The position numbers were made by a program, and so were the translations under genes. From DASPKW01 sp038244055 (GTDB lineage Bacteria; Planctomycetota; Phycisphaerae; Tepidisphaerales; Tepidisphaeraceae), in assembly GCA_038244055.1 (NCBI GenBank), contig JBBRTW010000163.1, positions 1 to 13,987 on the forward strand: 13,987 bases of DNA, written 5' to 3'. The notes under the pieces were generated by a model. That model was not told the DNA's origin and did no database searches. It worked only from the letters and a program-made list of their open reading frames with translations. Positions 6,371 through 12,236 of the stretch are shown here, piece by piece; the first letter of the stretch is position 1, and each line of letters opens with the position of its first letter.

Positions 6371-7402
6371 CTACTTCCCCGTCTTCTTCTTCAAATCCGT
6401 CCAGAATTCATCCACGGAATCTTTCTTGATCTGGCGGGCCGGGATGTTCATGAATTTCGACGCGGGAATGACGGACTTGTCGCCCTTGGCCAGCGCCGTA
6501 AGGACGCGGACGGATTCGTACCCGTACATGTAGGGATTTTGCACGACGGTGCCGTAGCAGTTGCCGTCTTTGATCGCCTGGAGCGTGGCGTCCTGTTCAT
6601 CGAAGCCGACGAGCTTGATCTGCCCGAGCTTGCCGCCCTTTTTGATGGCTTCGAGGCAGTTGGGCGGGTTGTAGGCGAAAAGGCCGACCATGCACTTGAG
6701 ATCGGGGTGGGCGACCATCGTGTCTTCGGCATTGCCCTTGGCCTTGGCGCGGTCGAACTGGTCGGTCTTGGTGGAGAGAATCTTGTACTTGCCATCCATG
6801 AACTGGGCATCGGGCGCATCGTTTCGGGAAGAATCGACCGAGCGGTCGAGCAGTTCATCGATCACGCCCTGGCGACGGAGGCGGGCGTTGTCCTGCTCGA
6901 GCCGGCCGACGAAAATGCCCACCTTGCCGCCTTCGGGAATCGCTTCTTTGATCAATTGCCCGGCCATGCGGCCGGCCTGGTAGTTATCCATGCCGATGTA
7001 CAGGAGGCGCTTGCTCTTGGGGGCATCGGAGTCGTGGGTGATGACGTTGGTCTTGGCGGCCGCCTGGTCGATCATGGGCGTCTGGTTTTCGGCATCGATC
7101 GGGCTGATGGCGATGCCGTCGACGCCGCGGATCAGCATGTCCTCGATCTTCTGCTTCTGCTCGGTCGACCCATTGGGCATGACGATGGTGACTTCCGCGC
7201 CGGATTTTTCAGCGCCATCGCGCGAGCCTTTTTCGGCGATGACCCAGAAGGGGTCCACGCCGTTGGTGACGTAGGCGATTTTCGGTTTGCCGGAGTTGGA
7301 GGAGGTGCTCTTGTCGCAGCCGTTGATGGCGGCGATCCAGGCCAGTCCACAGAGCGCGAGCAAAGCCGGCAGGCAGGCACGGAAGTTCGGGCGGCGGTTC
7401 AT
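6371..7402 (-). CDS. Sugar ABC transporter substrate-binding lipoprotein (RbsB-like)
   Basis: 343 aa from the chosen start. The signal sequence has a basic start (MNRRPNFR), a hydrophobic core (ACLPALLALCGLAWIAA) and a lipobox-like AINGC with the cysteine at residue 29, followed by a Ser-rich linker. It is therefore probably a lipid-anchored periplasmic binding protein. The mature part is a type I periplasmic-binding fold of the Peripla_BP_4 family: KIAYVTNGVDPFW opens strand 1, VDGIAISPID follows at the usual place, and LVGFDEQDATLQAIKDG is the late conserved block. A longer frame reaches 7483, but the ATG at 7402 has a proper GGAGAG five bases upstream and creates the signal peptide, so it is preferred. 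It is first in the transporter operon, 253 bases downstream of the LacI-type regulator gene. Confidence 0.93.
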   Translation of the reverse strand: MNRRPNFRACLPALLALCGLAWIAAINGCDKSTSSNSGKPKIAYVTNGVDPFWVIAEKGSRDGAEKSGAEVTIVMPNGSTEQKQKIEDMLIRGVDGIAISPIDAENQTPMIDQAAAKTNVITHDSDAPKSKRLLYIGMDNYQAGRMAGQLIKEAIPEGGKVGIFVGRLEQDNARLRRQGVIDELLDRSVDSSRNDAPDAQFMDGKYKILSTKTDQFDRAKAKGNAEDTMVAHPDLKCMVGLFAYNPPNCLEAIKKGGKLGQIKLVGFDEQDATLQAIKDGNCYGTVVQNPYMYGYESVRVLTALAKGDKSVIPASKFMNIPARQIKKDSVDEFWTDLKKKTGK

Positions 7403-7407
7403 CGTAT

Positions 7408-7413
7408 CTCTCC
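7408..7413 (-). promoter_or_regulatory. Shine-Dalgarno site deciding the binding-protein start
   Basis: GGAGAG on the - strand lies five bases before the ATG at 7402. It is one of the few good Shine-Dalgarno sites in the window and supports the internal start over the upstream one at 7483. Confidence 0.75.
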
Positions 7414-7571
7414 GGTCGAAGTGTGGGTCGATTGTCCTCGTCGAACAGCGCGGCAGTGTACCCGTTGCCCGCGCGACCGACAACCAATCAGCGTGGGCCG
7501 CAACAGTCCTTGGGTGAGAATTGCGGCCGCCAATCCCCGGACGATTCAGGGAATTTAAGGCGCGGATTGAG

Positions 7572-7633
7572 AACGTTGATCAGTTGAAGGCGATTCGCAC
7601 GGGCAGGACGCCCGTGCCACGGTGAAACGTTGC
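7572..7633. promoter_or_regulatory. Candidate LacI-family operator cores upstream of the transporter operon
   Basis: GAAACGTTGC at 7624-7633 fits the half-symmetric GMAACGTTKC form seen in LacI-family operators such as those of PurR and RbsR, which have an AACGTT centre. A second AACGTT at 7572-7577 (context GAGAACGTTGATC) lies 54 bp away, close to five helical turns, and both are followed by G-A/C-TC. They lie in the 253-base gap between the regulator gene and the binding-protein gene. Symmetry outside the core is poor and the first site sits inside a repeat unit, so this is tentative. Confidence 0.3.
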
Positions 7634-7661
7634 TCGCAAGGGCGTGACGCCCGCGTCACGC
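7597..7661. repeat. Pair of dispersed-type GC palindromes at the end of the lacI-type gene
   Basis: GCACGGGC-AGGAC-GCCCGTGC (7597-7617) is a perfect 8-bp stem with a 5-base loop. A second unit at 7640-7652 is GGGCG-TGA-CGCCC. It overlaps another perfect stem, GCGTGAC-GCCCGC-GTCACGC (7642-7661), which contains the stop codon of the regulator gene. Both units have the GGGC-nnGAC-GCCC design. The hairpins may end transcription of the regulator gene or simply be copies of a dispersed repeat. Confidence 0.65.
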
Positions 7662-8762
7662 GGTCGTAGCCGGCGCCGGCCCGGTGCTCTTGCGCTGCAC
7701 CAGATGCGGATGCAGCGCTTCGCTCGTGCCGCGGAGGCGGTCGATGGCGGCGGGGTCGTTGACCATTTCCAGGATCCATTCGGCGGCGCGCGTGCCCATG
7801 TCGGCCAGGCGATGGCTGACGGAGGTCAAGCGCGGGATGCAGAGCATGGCTTCGATATCGTCGAAGCCGACGATGGAAACCTGGTCGGGGATGCGGATGC
7901 CGCCGGCCGACAGCGCGCCGCATGCGCCCAGGGCCAGCGGATCGTTGTACGCGAGCAGGGCGGTGAAATCGAGCGGGTTTTTCGCCAGATGCGCTGCCAT
8001 CGCGGCCTGCGCCTGGTCGGCGAGATAGGCGCGGGTGACGGCCACGCGCGTGCGCGGCAGGGGGAAGCGCAGGATCGTGGGCGTGATGCCGGTGGCGCGG
8101 CAGGCCTGCAGGAACATGGCCTGGCGGTTGTCGATATCGGCCGATTCCCACCAGGCATCGTAACCGAACCAGAGGATCCCCTTGTGCCCGAGCCCGGCCA
8201 GGTGATCCACGGCCAGGCGCACGCCGAACGGTTCATCGTAATCGATCACCGGGTACCGGGTCTGGCGGGCATATTCGACGACGACGACAGGGGCGGGCGG
8301 GGATTGGACCAGGAGTTGCTCATGCTCGGGCGCGATGCCGACGCCGAGGACGATCATGCCGTCGAAGCGGCGCTGGCCGATGCCCGCCAGGCCGCGCGCC
8401 GGGGCGCGCTGCGTGGCATCGGGGCCGATGAGGGTCATCTGGAAACCGGCCGAGCGGAGGTGCATTTCGATGCCGCCGATGAGCTGATTGAAATAGGCAT
8501 CGGTGAGGGCGGAGGAGGTGGGGGAGGAGTCATCGTGGCCGAGGTCGATGACCACGGCGATGGTCTCGGCGCGGCCAAGTTTCATGGAGCGGGCGTGGTA
8601 GTTGGGAACGTAGCCGAGGCGCTGGGCGATATCGCGGACGCGCTGCGAGCAGGCGGCCGAGACGCGGTTGGGCTGCTTGGTGCGGTTGAGGACGAGACTG
8701 GCGGTCGTGAGGCTGACCCCGGCGGCTTTGGCGATGTCGGATAGGCTTGCGGACTTGGCCAT
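7656..8762 (-). CDS. LacI-family transcriptional regulator
   Basis: 368 aa, slightly longer than the usual 330-350. The N-terminal helix-turn-helix SLSDIAKAAGVSLTTASLVLN (6-26) and the hinge region LGYVPNYHARSMKLG (49-63) are classical; YVPN and the following helix place it in the minor-groove-binding LacI group. The rest is a periplasmic-binding-protein-like effector domain, with VIDYDEPFGVRLAVDHLAGLGHKGI and VSIVGFDDIEAMLCIPRLTSVSH as the recognisable late blocks. It probably senses the sugar carried by the adjacent transporter and represses that operon. The gene lies directly upstream of the transporter genes on the same strand, and 67 bases downstream of the glycosidase-like gene. The leader reads CACCTCCTCCC before ATG, which matches the anti-Shine-Dalgarno rather than the Shine-Dalgarno sequence. 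Confidence 0.92.
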   Translation of the reverse strand: MAKSASLSDIAKAAGVSLTTASLVLNRTKQPNRVSAACSQRVRDIAQRLGYVPNYHARSMKLGRAETIAVVIDLGHDDSSPTSSALTDAYFNQLIGGIEMHLRSAGFQMTLIGPDATQRAPARGLAGIGQRRFDGMIVLGVGIAPEHEQLLVQSPPAPVVVVEYARQTRYPVIDYDEPFGVRLAVDHLAGLGHKGILWFGYDAWWESADIDNRQAMFLQACRATGITPTILRFPLPRTRVAVTRAYLADQAQAAMAAHLAKNPLDFTALLAYNDPLALGACGALSAGGIRIPDQVSIVGFDDIEAMLCIPRLTSVSHRLADMGTRAAEWILEMVNDPAAIDRLRGTSEALHPHLVQRKSTGPAPATTA

Positions 8763-8829
8763 GGGAGGAGGTGAATGGACGCGGCGTTGACTGTCAATGC
8801 ACGGGGCGAAGTGGATGGATGTGGCACTG

Positions 8830-9963
8830 TCACTTCATTTTATACAAATGGACGGCATAAGGGGAAAAAGAATCCTGAAACCGGCCATCGGTGCATTTGA
8901 GTGTGCGCGATTCGCCGAGGACTTCAACTTCGGCGGGGCCTTTAATACCGGGCACAGTGAATGTGGCATCGGCGGCCGCGTTGCGCATGCCCACCGCGAA
9001 GAGGTACGTTGCGCCACCCGCGCGGCGGGCCATGAAATCGACGGGTGTGTCCTTGGGAGAGTCGGCGATCACATTGGCGACGATCTCATTGGAATTGACG
9101 GCCGGGGCGAGCGTGCGGACCTGCTCGTTGATCTGGCCGACGGCTTTGGCGATTTCGGGATTGGCGAGCAGGCCGGCCTCGATGAATTTGGGCTTGAACT
9201 GGTGAACGAAGTAGATGAGCCCGCGCGAGCCGTGGATGATGGACATCCAGACTTCGGATTTGATCTGCTCGGCAGTGGGCTTGGCTTTGGCGTTCTCGAT
9301 CGGCCCGCATTCGATGCAGTTCCAGACGATCTTCTGCCCTTTGCCCCATTCGATCAGGCGGGTGACGCCGCGGGGAACGTATTCGAGCTTGCCGGCGATC
9401 TCGGGTTTGTCGTGGTTTACGGGATAAATGTCGAAGGAGACGATGTCCGAGCCCTGCACGTAGAGCGGATAATCCTCCATTTTATTCCGCCGCACGCCCC
9501 GGCCAATGTAGTTGTCGTAGGCGACGCCTTGGCCGAGGTTGAGCATGACCGGCCGGGTGGGGTCGGCGGCGCTGATCTTTTTGTAATCGGCGACGATCTT
9601 GTCGGTGGCGATGGGCGGGCCGTAGCCTTTGCCTTTGGGGAGGGACTGGGCGTTATCCGGTTCATCCCCATGCATCCAGCCGACGATGATCTTGCGATCG
9701 ACGAACTTGAGGTTCTGCCCGCAAATGACGGGCATCTTGTTCTTCTCCAACTCGGCGAGCTGCGCTTCATTCGGGCCGGACCACAGGCCGACGTAGAGGT
9801 TGATGCCGATGGCCTGATATTTAGGCGCATTGCGCGGTTCCTGGAGCCAGACGGCGATGGGGAAGTAGTCGGGCGAGGTCGGCGGGCCGTTTTTCCAGGC
9901 GGGGTCGGCCGAGGCGAGGAGCGTGGGGAAGAGGAGGAGAATCGGGATGAAGGGAGCGCGCAT
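8830..9963 (-). CDS. Secreted glycosidase-like TIM-barrel protein, family unassigned
   Basis: 377 aa. An N-terminal signal peptide (MRAPFIPILLLFPTLLASA, cleavage likely after residue 19) indicates export. The mature protein begins with PDYFPIAVWLQEPRNAPKYQAIGINLYVGLW, a typical first-strand pattern of clan A glycosidase-like barrels. It then has VGWMHGDEPDN (E101 as a possible acid/base), SFDIYPVNHD, and KIVWNCIECGP (E218 as a possible nucleophile). A C-terminal beta-rich domain covers about 290-377, ending FSPYAVHLYK. I cannot name a CAZy family. The fold and catalytic glutamates are inferred from pattern, so a non-enzymatic sugar-binding role is possible. It lies between anmK and the regulator on the same strand, which suggests a role in releasing the sugar for the adjacent transporter. 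No clear Shine-Dalgarno; TATATA lies about ten bases before the start. Confidence 0.7.
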   Translation of the reverse strand: MRAPFIPILLLFPTLLASADPAWKNGPPTSPDYFPIAVWLQEPRNAPKYQAIGINLYVGLWSGPNEAQLAELEKNKMPVICGQNLKFVDRKIIVGWMHGDEPDNAQSLPKGKGYGPPIATDKIVADYKKISAADPTRPVMLNLGQGVAYDNYIGRGVRRNKMEDYPLYVQGSDIVSFDIYPVNHDKPEIAGKLEYVPRGVTRLIEWGKGQKIVWNCIECGPIENAKAKPTAEQIKSEVWMSIIHGSRGLIYFVHQFKPKFIEAGLLANPEIAKAVGQINEQVRTLAPAVNSNEIVANVIADSPKDTPVDFMARRAGGATYLFAVGMRNAAADATFTVPGIKGPAEVEVLGESRTLKCTDGRFQDSFSPYAVHLYKMK

Positions 9964-10021
9964 TGTGCTTCTATATACACCGGTAACGGCGCGGCGTGAT
10001 TATGGTTTGAGGTCTGTTAGG

Positions 10022-11164
10022 CTAGGGGATGGGCGTGAGGCTGCCGAGGATGACCTGGGATTTCGCGCCGGTGCATGCCGGGACGTTGGAAGGCTCCCCA
10101 TCGAGCGTGGCGGCGGCGAGGAGGGCGAAGGCGATGGCTTCTTTGGCATCCACAACGTCTTTTCCTTCGAGCGGGCGCACCTGGGGCGTCCACCAATTCA
10201 GAGCTTCCTGAAGATCGACCATCAACTGGTGATTCTTCGTTCCGCCGCCGCTGACGAAAACTTCGAGATTTCGCCGGCTGATGAAAAGGGCGAATGCTTT
10301 GGCCATGCAGGTGGCGGCGGCGAGAGAGGCGGTGGCGAGCATATCTTCAAAGCCCGCGGGCGCGCCGGCCGACTGGGCGCAGCGCTCGAAGAGCTGGATC
10401 ATGGCCGGGCCATCGGTGGATTTGGGAGGCGGGCGAGTCATGTATTCCGACTCGGCCATCGCCAGCGCCACGCTGAGATGCGCCTTGCCGCGCGCCGCGG
10501 ATTGGCCGGCCGGATCGTAGCCCGGCCCGTTTGGGTCGTGTGTTCGGCATATCCAGTCGCTAATGCAATTCCCCGGACCCGTGTCGAAGGCGATGATCTG
10601 GTCGATCGATGCCCCGGCCGGGATGTAGGTGAGATTGGCGATCCCGCCGAGGTTGAGGAGCACGCGATTTTTTTCGGGGTGGCGAAACAGAATGTAATCG
10701 GCGTAGGGCACCAGCGGCGCGCCCTGACCGCCTGCCGCGCAGTCGGCGCGGCGGAAATCGCTTACCACCATGATTCCGGTGCGCGCCGCCAGCAGGGCGG
10801 GATCGAGCCACTGAATTGTATCGGGAGGCGAATGATAGATCGTCTGCCCATGGGCCGCGACGGCGCTGATCTCGGCCGGGCGCAGGTTCACATCCGCCAG
10901 CAGGGCGCTAATGCAATCCGCGTAGGCGAGTGTGATCTGCCTTCCTGTTTTCGCCAGATGCTCCAGATGGACCGGCCCGCCAGCGCGGATTTTAAAAATC
11001 GCGCGGCGCAATTCCGCATCATACGGATGGTGCCGCAGACGTAAGAACTGTGTGGACATGCCCAATCCCTGGCCGGTGATGCGGACCAATGCCGCATCGA
11101 CGCCATCAGCGCTGGTTCCGCTCATAGCGCCGATGATCAGGCGCGCGACTTGCATACGGGGCAT
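10022..11164 (-). CDS. anmK: Anhydro-N-acetylmuramic acid kinase family protein
   Basis: 380 aa, normal for AnmK (about 370). The enzyme opens the 1,6-anhydro ring of anhMurNAc and phosphorylates it to MurNAc-6-phosphate in cell-wall recycling. Signatures are IGAMSGTSADGVDAAL at 11-26 (phosphate-binding loop), AAHGQTIYH at 103-111, SDFRRADCAAGGQGAPLVP at 135-153 with the probable catalytic base D141, NLGGIANLTYIP at 171-182, FDTGPGN at 193-199, FVSGGGTKNHQLM at 303-315 and KEAIAFALLA near 341. All key positions look intact. ATG at 11155 is an alternative start; neither has a Shine-Dalgarno. It heads the - strand block. Because relatives of AnmK can act on other 1,6-anhydrosugars, a role with the sugar locus instead of wall recycling is possible. 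Confidence 0.93.
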   Translation of the reverse strand: MPRMQVARLIIGAMSGTSADGVDAALVRITGQGLGMSTQFLRLRHHPYDAELRRAIFKIRAGGPVHLEHLAKTGRQITLAYADCISALLADVNLRPAEISAVAAHGQTIYHSPPDTIQWLDPALLAARTGIMVVSDFRRADCAAGGQGAPLVPYADYILFRHPEKNRVLLNLGGIANLTYIPAGASIDQIIAFDTGPGNCISDWICRTHDPNGPGYDPAGQSAARGKAHLSVALAMAESEYMTRPPPKSTDGPAMIQLFERCAQSAGAPAGFEDMLATASLAAATCMAKAFALFISRRNLEVFVSGGGTKNHQLMVDLQEALNWWTPQVRPLEGKDVVDAKEAIAFALLAAATLDGEPSNVPACTGAKSQVILGSLTPIP

Positions 11165-11506
11165 GGCGTCTACTGTAACAGGCGGCAGATTGCCGCCAAG
11201 TTGGGCAGGTTGAGGTCCGGATAAGTAACGTGCCGCGCCGGCGGGAACTGGAAAGGCTGCCGGCGAAGCGGGTTACAGTCGGCCGGTGATGGTGCAGCAT
11301 TTGGACGTGGCCTTATGCGGATTCGCGCCGATATAATGCAGTAGGCGGATGCGGATGACGGCGGATTTGGAAATGCCGCGATCGCGATGAGCGGCCGATG
11401 GTTTATGAGTCGGCGGCGGCCTATCGTCAGGCGGACGCTGTCGGGCGTACCTTGTCGGGCGCACATTGTCGGGCGCGAGGCCCATCGTTTTCGGAGACGC
11501 GCTTTT
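11165..11506. other. Divergent intergenic region between anmK and clpS
   Basis: 342 bases without a convincing gene; it must hold the start signals of both divergent genes. A perfect palindrome GGCGGCA-GAT-TGCCGCC lies at 11181-11197, 16 bases upstream of the anmK start. It could be an operator or a leader hairpin. A TATAAT hexamer on the + strand at 11332-11337 is a possible -10 for clpS, but no good -35 lies at the right distance. A 14-bp tandem repeat occupies 11439-11480. The + strand frame open here runs into clpS but looks like an upstream extension. Confidence 0.5.
11439..11480. repeat. Three-copy 14-bp tandem repeat upstream of clpS
   Basis: Three adjacent 14-base units all begin TGTCGGGCG and then vary (TACCT, CACAT, CGAGG). 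The period is twice the 7-bp period seen elsewhere in the window. The block ends 26 bases before the clpS start. Confidence 0.75.
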
Positions 11507-11878
11507 ATGAGCGACACACCCAACCATTCCCTGCCCAGGGCCACACCCCTGGCGGCCGCCAACACCACCACGGAAAACGCCGCCGCCCCCGCCAAGCCCA
11601 AGCGCAAGCAGAAGCCGCTCCCCGCGACAAAGCCCCCGCAGCCAATGCCGCCGTGGAAGGTGCTGCTGCATAACGATGATGTCAACGATGGGAAGTATGT
11701 GATCGAAACGATCGTCGAACTGACGCGCCTCAACGAGCAGGATGCCACGCAGCGAATGGAAGAGGCGGATAAAACGGGCGTGGCCCTGCTCCTGGTCACC
11801 CACAAGGAGAGGGCGGAGCTTTATAAGGATCAGTTTGAGTCGAAGAGCTTGACGGTGACGATTGAGCCGGCGGAGTGA
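11507..11878 (+). CDS. ClpS-like ATP-dependent protease adaptor, divergent
   Basis: 123 aa. The first 48 residues form a low-complexity Ala/Pro/Lys-rich extension. The ClpS core spans about 49-120: PPWKVLLHNDDVND at 48-61, VIETIVELTRLNEQDATQRMEEADKTG in the middle, then ERAELYKDQFE and a final beta strand. ClpS delivers N-degron substrates to the ClpA/ClpC AAA+ unfoldase. NDD (56-58), part of the substrate pocket, is kept. The pocket methionine is replaced by G62, and the histidine that contacts the N-terminal residue by D88. It may therefore have altered or no N-degron binding. The ATG at 11507 is preferred over 11387 because GGAG lies ten bases before it and the upstream residues are Arg-rich and unconserved in appearance. 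Confidence 0.85.
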   Translation: MSDTPNHSLPRATPLAAANTTTENAAAPAKPKRKQKPLPATKPPQPMPPWKVLLHNDDVNDGKYVIETIVELTRLNEQDATQRMEEADKTGVALLLVTHKERAELYKDQFESKSLTVTIEPAE

Positions 11879-11879
11879 G

Positions 11880-11907
11880 TCCACTTGCACCGCTCGGGAG
11901 AGGGAGC
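11880..11907. repeat. Solo half-copy of the inner palindrome found at 2560-2587
   Basis: The 28 bases match 2560-2587 in the same orientation at 25 positions, including the shared core GGGAGAGGGAGC. The copy begins two bases after the clpS stop codon and lacks the left half that makes the other copy a hairpin. Confidence 0.7.
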
Positions 11908-11950
11908 AAAATCTCTTCGCGCAAACTCGGCCGGTTGATAGACTACGAGC

Positions 11951-12211
11951 GTGACCTATCTCGATCTCCAGAGAAAACTGCACGACAACCCCTTCAAGCC
12001 GTTTCGGATCAGGCTCGTCAACAATACGACTTACGACATTGCCGAGCCCTGGATGATCATCATCGGCGATTCGAGCGCGGTCATTGTCACGCAGGCGCGC
12101 AAGGACGATAAAGGGTACGAGGTCGCGCTGGACTGGCGGACCGTGGCCATCGCGCACATGCTGGAATTCTCGGATCTGGATGACAAGAAACGCGAGCGCA
12201 AGCCGGCGTAG
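11951..12211 (+). CDS. Small hypothetical protein of the NPFKPFRI type
   Basis: 86 aa starting at GTG. The sequence begins MTYLDLQRKLHDNPFKPFRIRLVNNTTYDI and continues with EPWMIIIGDSSAVIVTQ and a hydrophobic strand VAIAHMLEF, ending in a charged tail (DDKKRERKPA). It has no membrane segment and no cysteine. It resembles small proteins common in planctomycetes that share a 'PFxPFRI' start and alternate short beta strands; their function is not known to me. It lies 72 bases after clpS on the same strand and could be co-transcribed, and it ends 25 bases before the convergent esterase gene. No strong Shine-Dalgarno is visible, so the exact start is uncertain. Confidence 0.7.
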   Translation: MTYLDLQRKLHDNPFKPFRIRLVNNTTYDIAEPWMIIIGDSSAVIVTQARKDDKGYEVALDWRTVAIAHMLEFSDLDDKKRERKPA

Positions 12212-12236
12212 AAAGGGTCATCGCTCCCCTCCAATC

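Noticed and set aside
5972..7558. A 528-codon open frame on the + strand opposite the binding-protein gene, and similar long + strand frames at 2667-3476, 3572-4345, 7644-8744, 8797-9999 and 9923-11044
   Set aside because: They lie opposite well-identified - strand genes, encode G/A/D/R-rich sequence with no recognisable domain, and are the expected by-product of high GC at third positions.
8775..8900. A 41-codon + strand frame preceded by a perfect AGGAGGTGA, between the regulator and the glycosidase-like gene
   Set aside because: The apparent Shine-Dalgarno is the complement of the regulator's C-rich leader, most of the frame is antisense to the glycosidase-like gene, and the peptide has no recognisable feature. 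Kept only as a remote small-ORF possibility.
9964..10021. TATATA as a -10 promoter for the glycosidase-like gene
   Set aside because: It lies about ten bases before the start codon, which would leave almost no leader, and no matching -35 was found.
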